From Sphingorhabdus sp. YGSMI21 (lineage in GTDB: Bacteria > Pseudomonadota > Alphaproteobacteria > Sphingomonadales > Sphingomonadaceae), in NCBI RefSeq assembly GCF_002776575.1, contig NZ_CP022548.1:945001-1009000 (forward strand): DNA of 64,000 bases. Reading direction: 5' to 3'. The notes under the pieces were generated by a model that saw only the letters and a list, made by a program, of their open reading frames with translations, did no database searches and was not told the DNA's origin. Position numbers and translations under genes: made by a program. Position 1 is the stretch's first letter; every line of letters begins with the position of its first letter. Shown piece by piece: positions 63,853 through 64,000 of the stretch.

Positions 63853-64000
63853 AGGCCACCCCCAATCCCGCTATTGTCGATTATAACTGATGCGAGTTCG
63901 TATCGGACAAAATAGCGCTCACCCAACCGGCACATTATTTGTTTTTTGTGCGGTGAGATTGTGCTAATCGGATTTTCGAGATTGCTTGAGAGAGCCTTCT
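63849..64000 (-). CDS. C-terminal end of an island gene (runs off right edge)
   Basis: A frame open from the window edge to TGA at 63849 gives about 50 residues including NLENPISTISPHKKQIM, CRLGERYFVRYELAS and VIIDNSGIGGGL. The four-base overlap of its stop with the next gene's GTG start, matching the coupled style of the whole island, supports it being real. Product unknown. Confidence 0.4.
   Translation of the reverse strand, partial: KALSSNLENPISTISPHKKQIMCRLGERYFVRYELASVIIDNSGIGGGL

Overview
The window looks like chromosomal DNA of an alphaproteobacterium, most probably Sphingomonadales (a Sphingorhabdus/Parasphingorhabdus/Sphingopyxis-type genome). This is an inference. It rests on a GC-rich backbone, a GapR (DUF2312) gene, the alphaproteobacterial zinc-free form of L36, a CIRCE-controlled groESL, the sdhB-zapE-mdh-sucD-sucAB-lpd neighbourhood, and a bufferin operon controlled by a SigF/NrsF pair. 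No tRNA, rRNA, CRISPR array or complete insertion sequence was seen.

Layout. 1-11 kb: the 5' end of polA at the left edge, a GGDEF enzyme, a LysR regulator, a MAPEG protein, a TonB-like protein, a DJ-1/PfpI protein, an MFS transporter, two medium-chain reductases, a metallo-beta-lactamase-fold hydrolase and L-serine dehydratase. 11-17 kb: groESL with a perfect CIRCE, then a six-gene operon on the + strand. That operon encodes a bufferin precursor, its MNIO modifying enzyme and partner, a DoxX protein, and an ECF sigma factor with its membrane anti-sigma. It is preceded by a GTAACC-N16-CGAA motif. 17-21.7 kb: SppA, a TRIC channel, a PepSY protein and an amidase. 21.8-35.5 kb: a TCA-cycle cluster on the minus strand (sdhB, thioesterase, zapE, mdh, sucD, sucA, sucB, lpd) interrupted at three junctions by accessory DNA. 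One interruption is a GIY-YIG nuclease gene bracketed by structured repeats. 35.6-47 kb: an esterase, a polysaccharide flippase, rplM-rpsI, heme A synthase, an AT-rich membrane/coiled-coil protein, a merC-zur pair with a candidate Zur box, dxs, a HAD phosphatase, dapD and a carotenoid oxygenase. 48-53 kb: yebC and ruvCAB, with repeats and a small AT-rich membrane protein between the ruv genes, followed by gapR. 53.8-59 kb: pyk, a HAD hydrolase with a non-canonical start, rpmJ, galE, a lipoprotein and an M14-type carboxypeptidase. 59-64 kb: a visibly AT-richer accessory island with a PIN toxin/HTH antitoxin pair, an SRAP (YedK/HMCES-like) protein and a chain of overlapping island genes running off the right edge.

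Two signals stand out. First, several intergenic elements of 73-87 bp share one cloverleaf-like fold (closing stem, 7-bp hairpin with 4-nt loop, middle stem, second 7-bp hairpin with 4-nt loop) although their sequences differ. Paired changes between copies keep the stems intact. Two copies precisely bracket a small GIY-YIG nuclease gene, suggesting a repeat-plus-nuclease mobile unit. Second, the bufferin operon carries its own sigma/anti-sigma pair and two exact copies of the SigF-type motif, one upstream of bufA and one inside bufC ahead of bufD.
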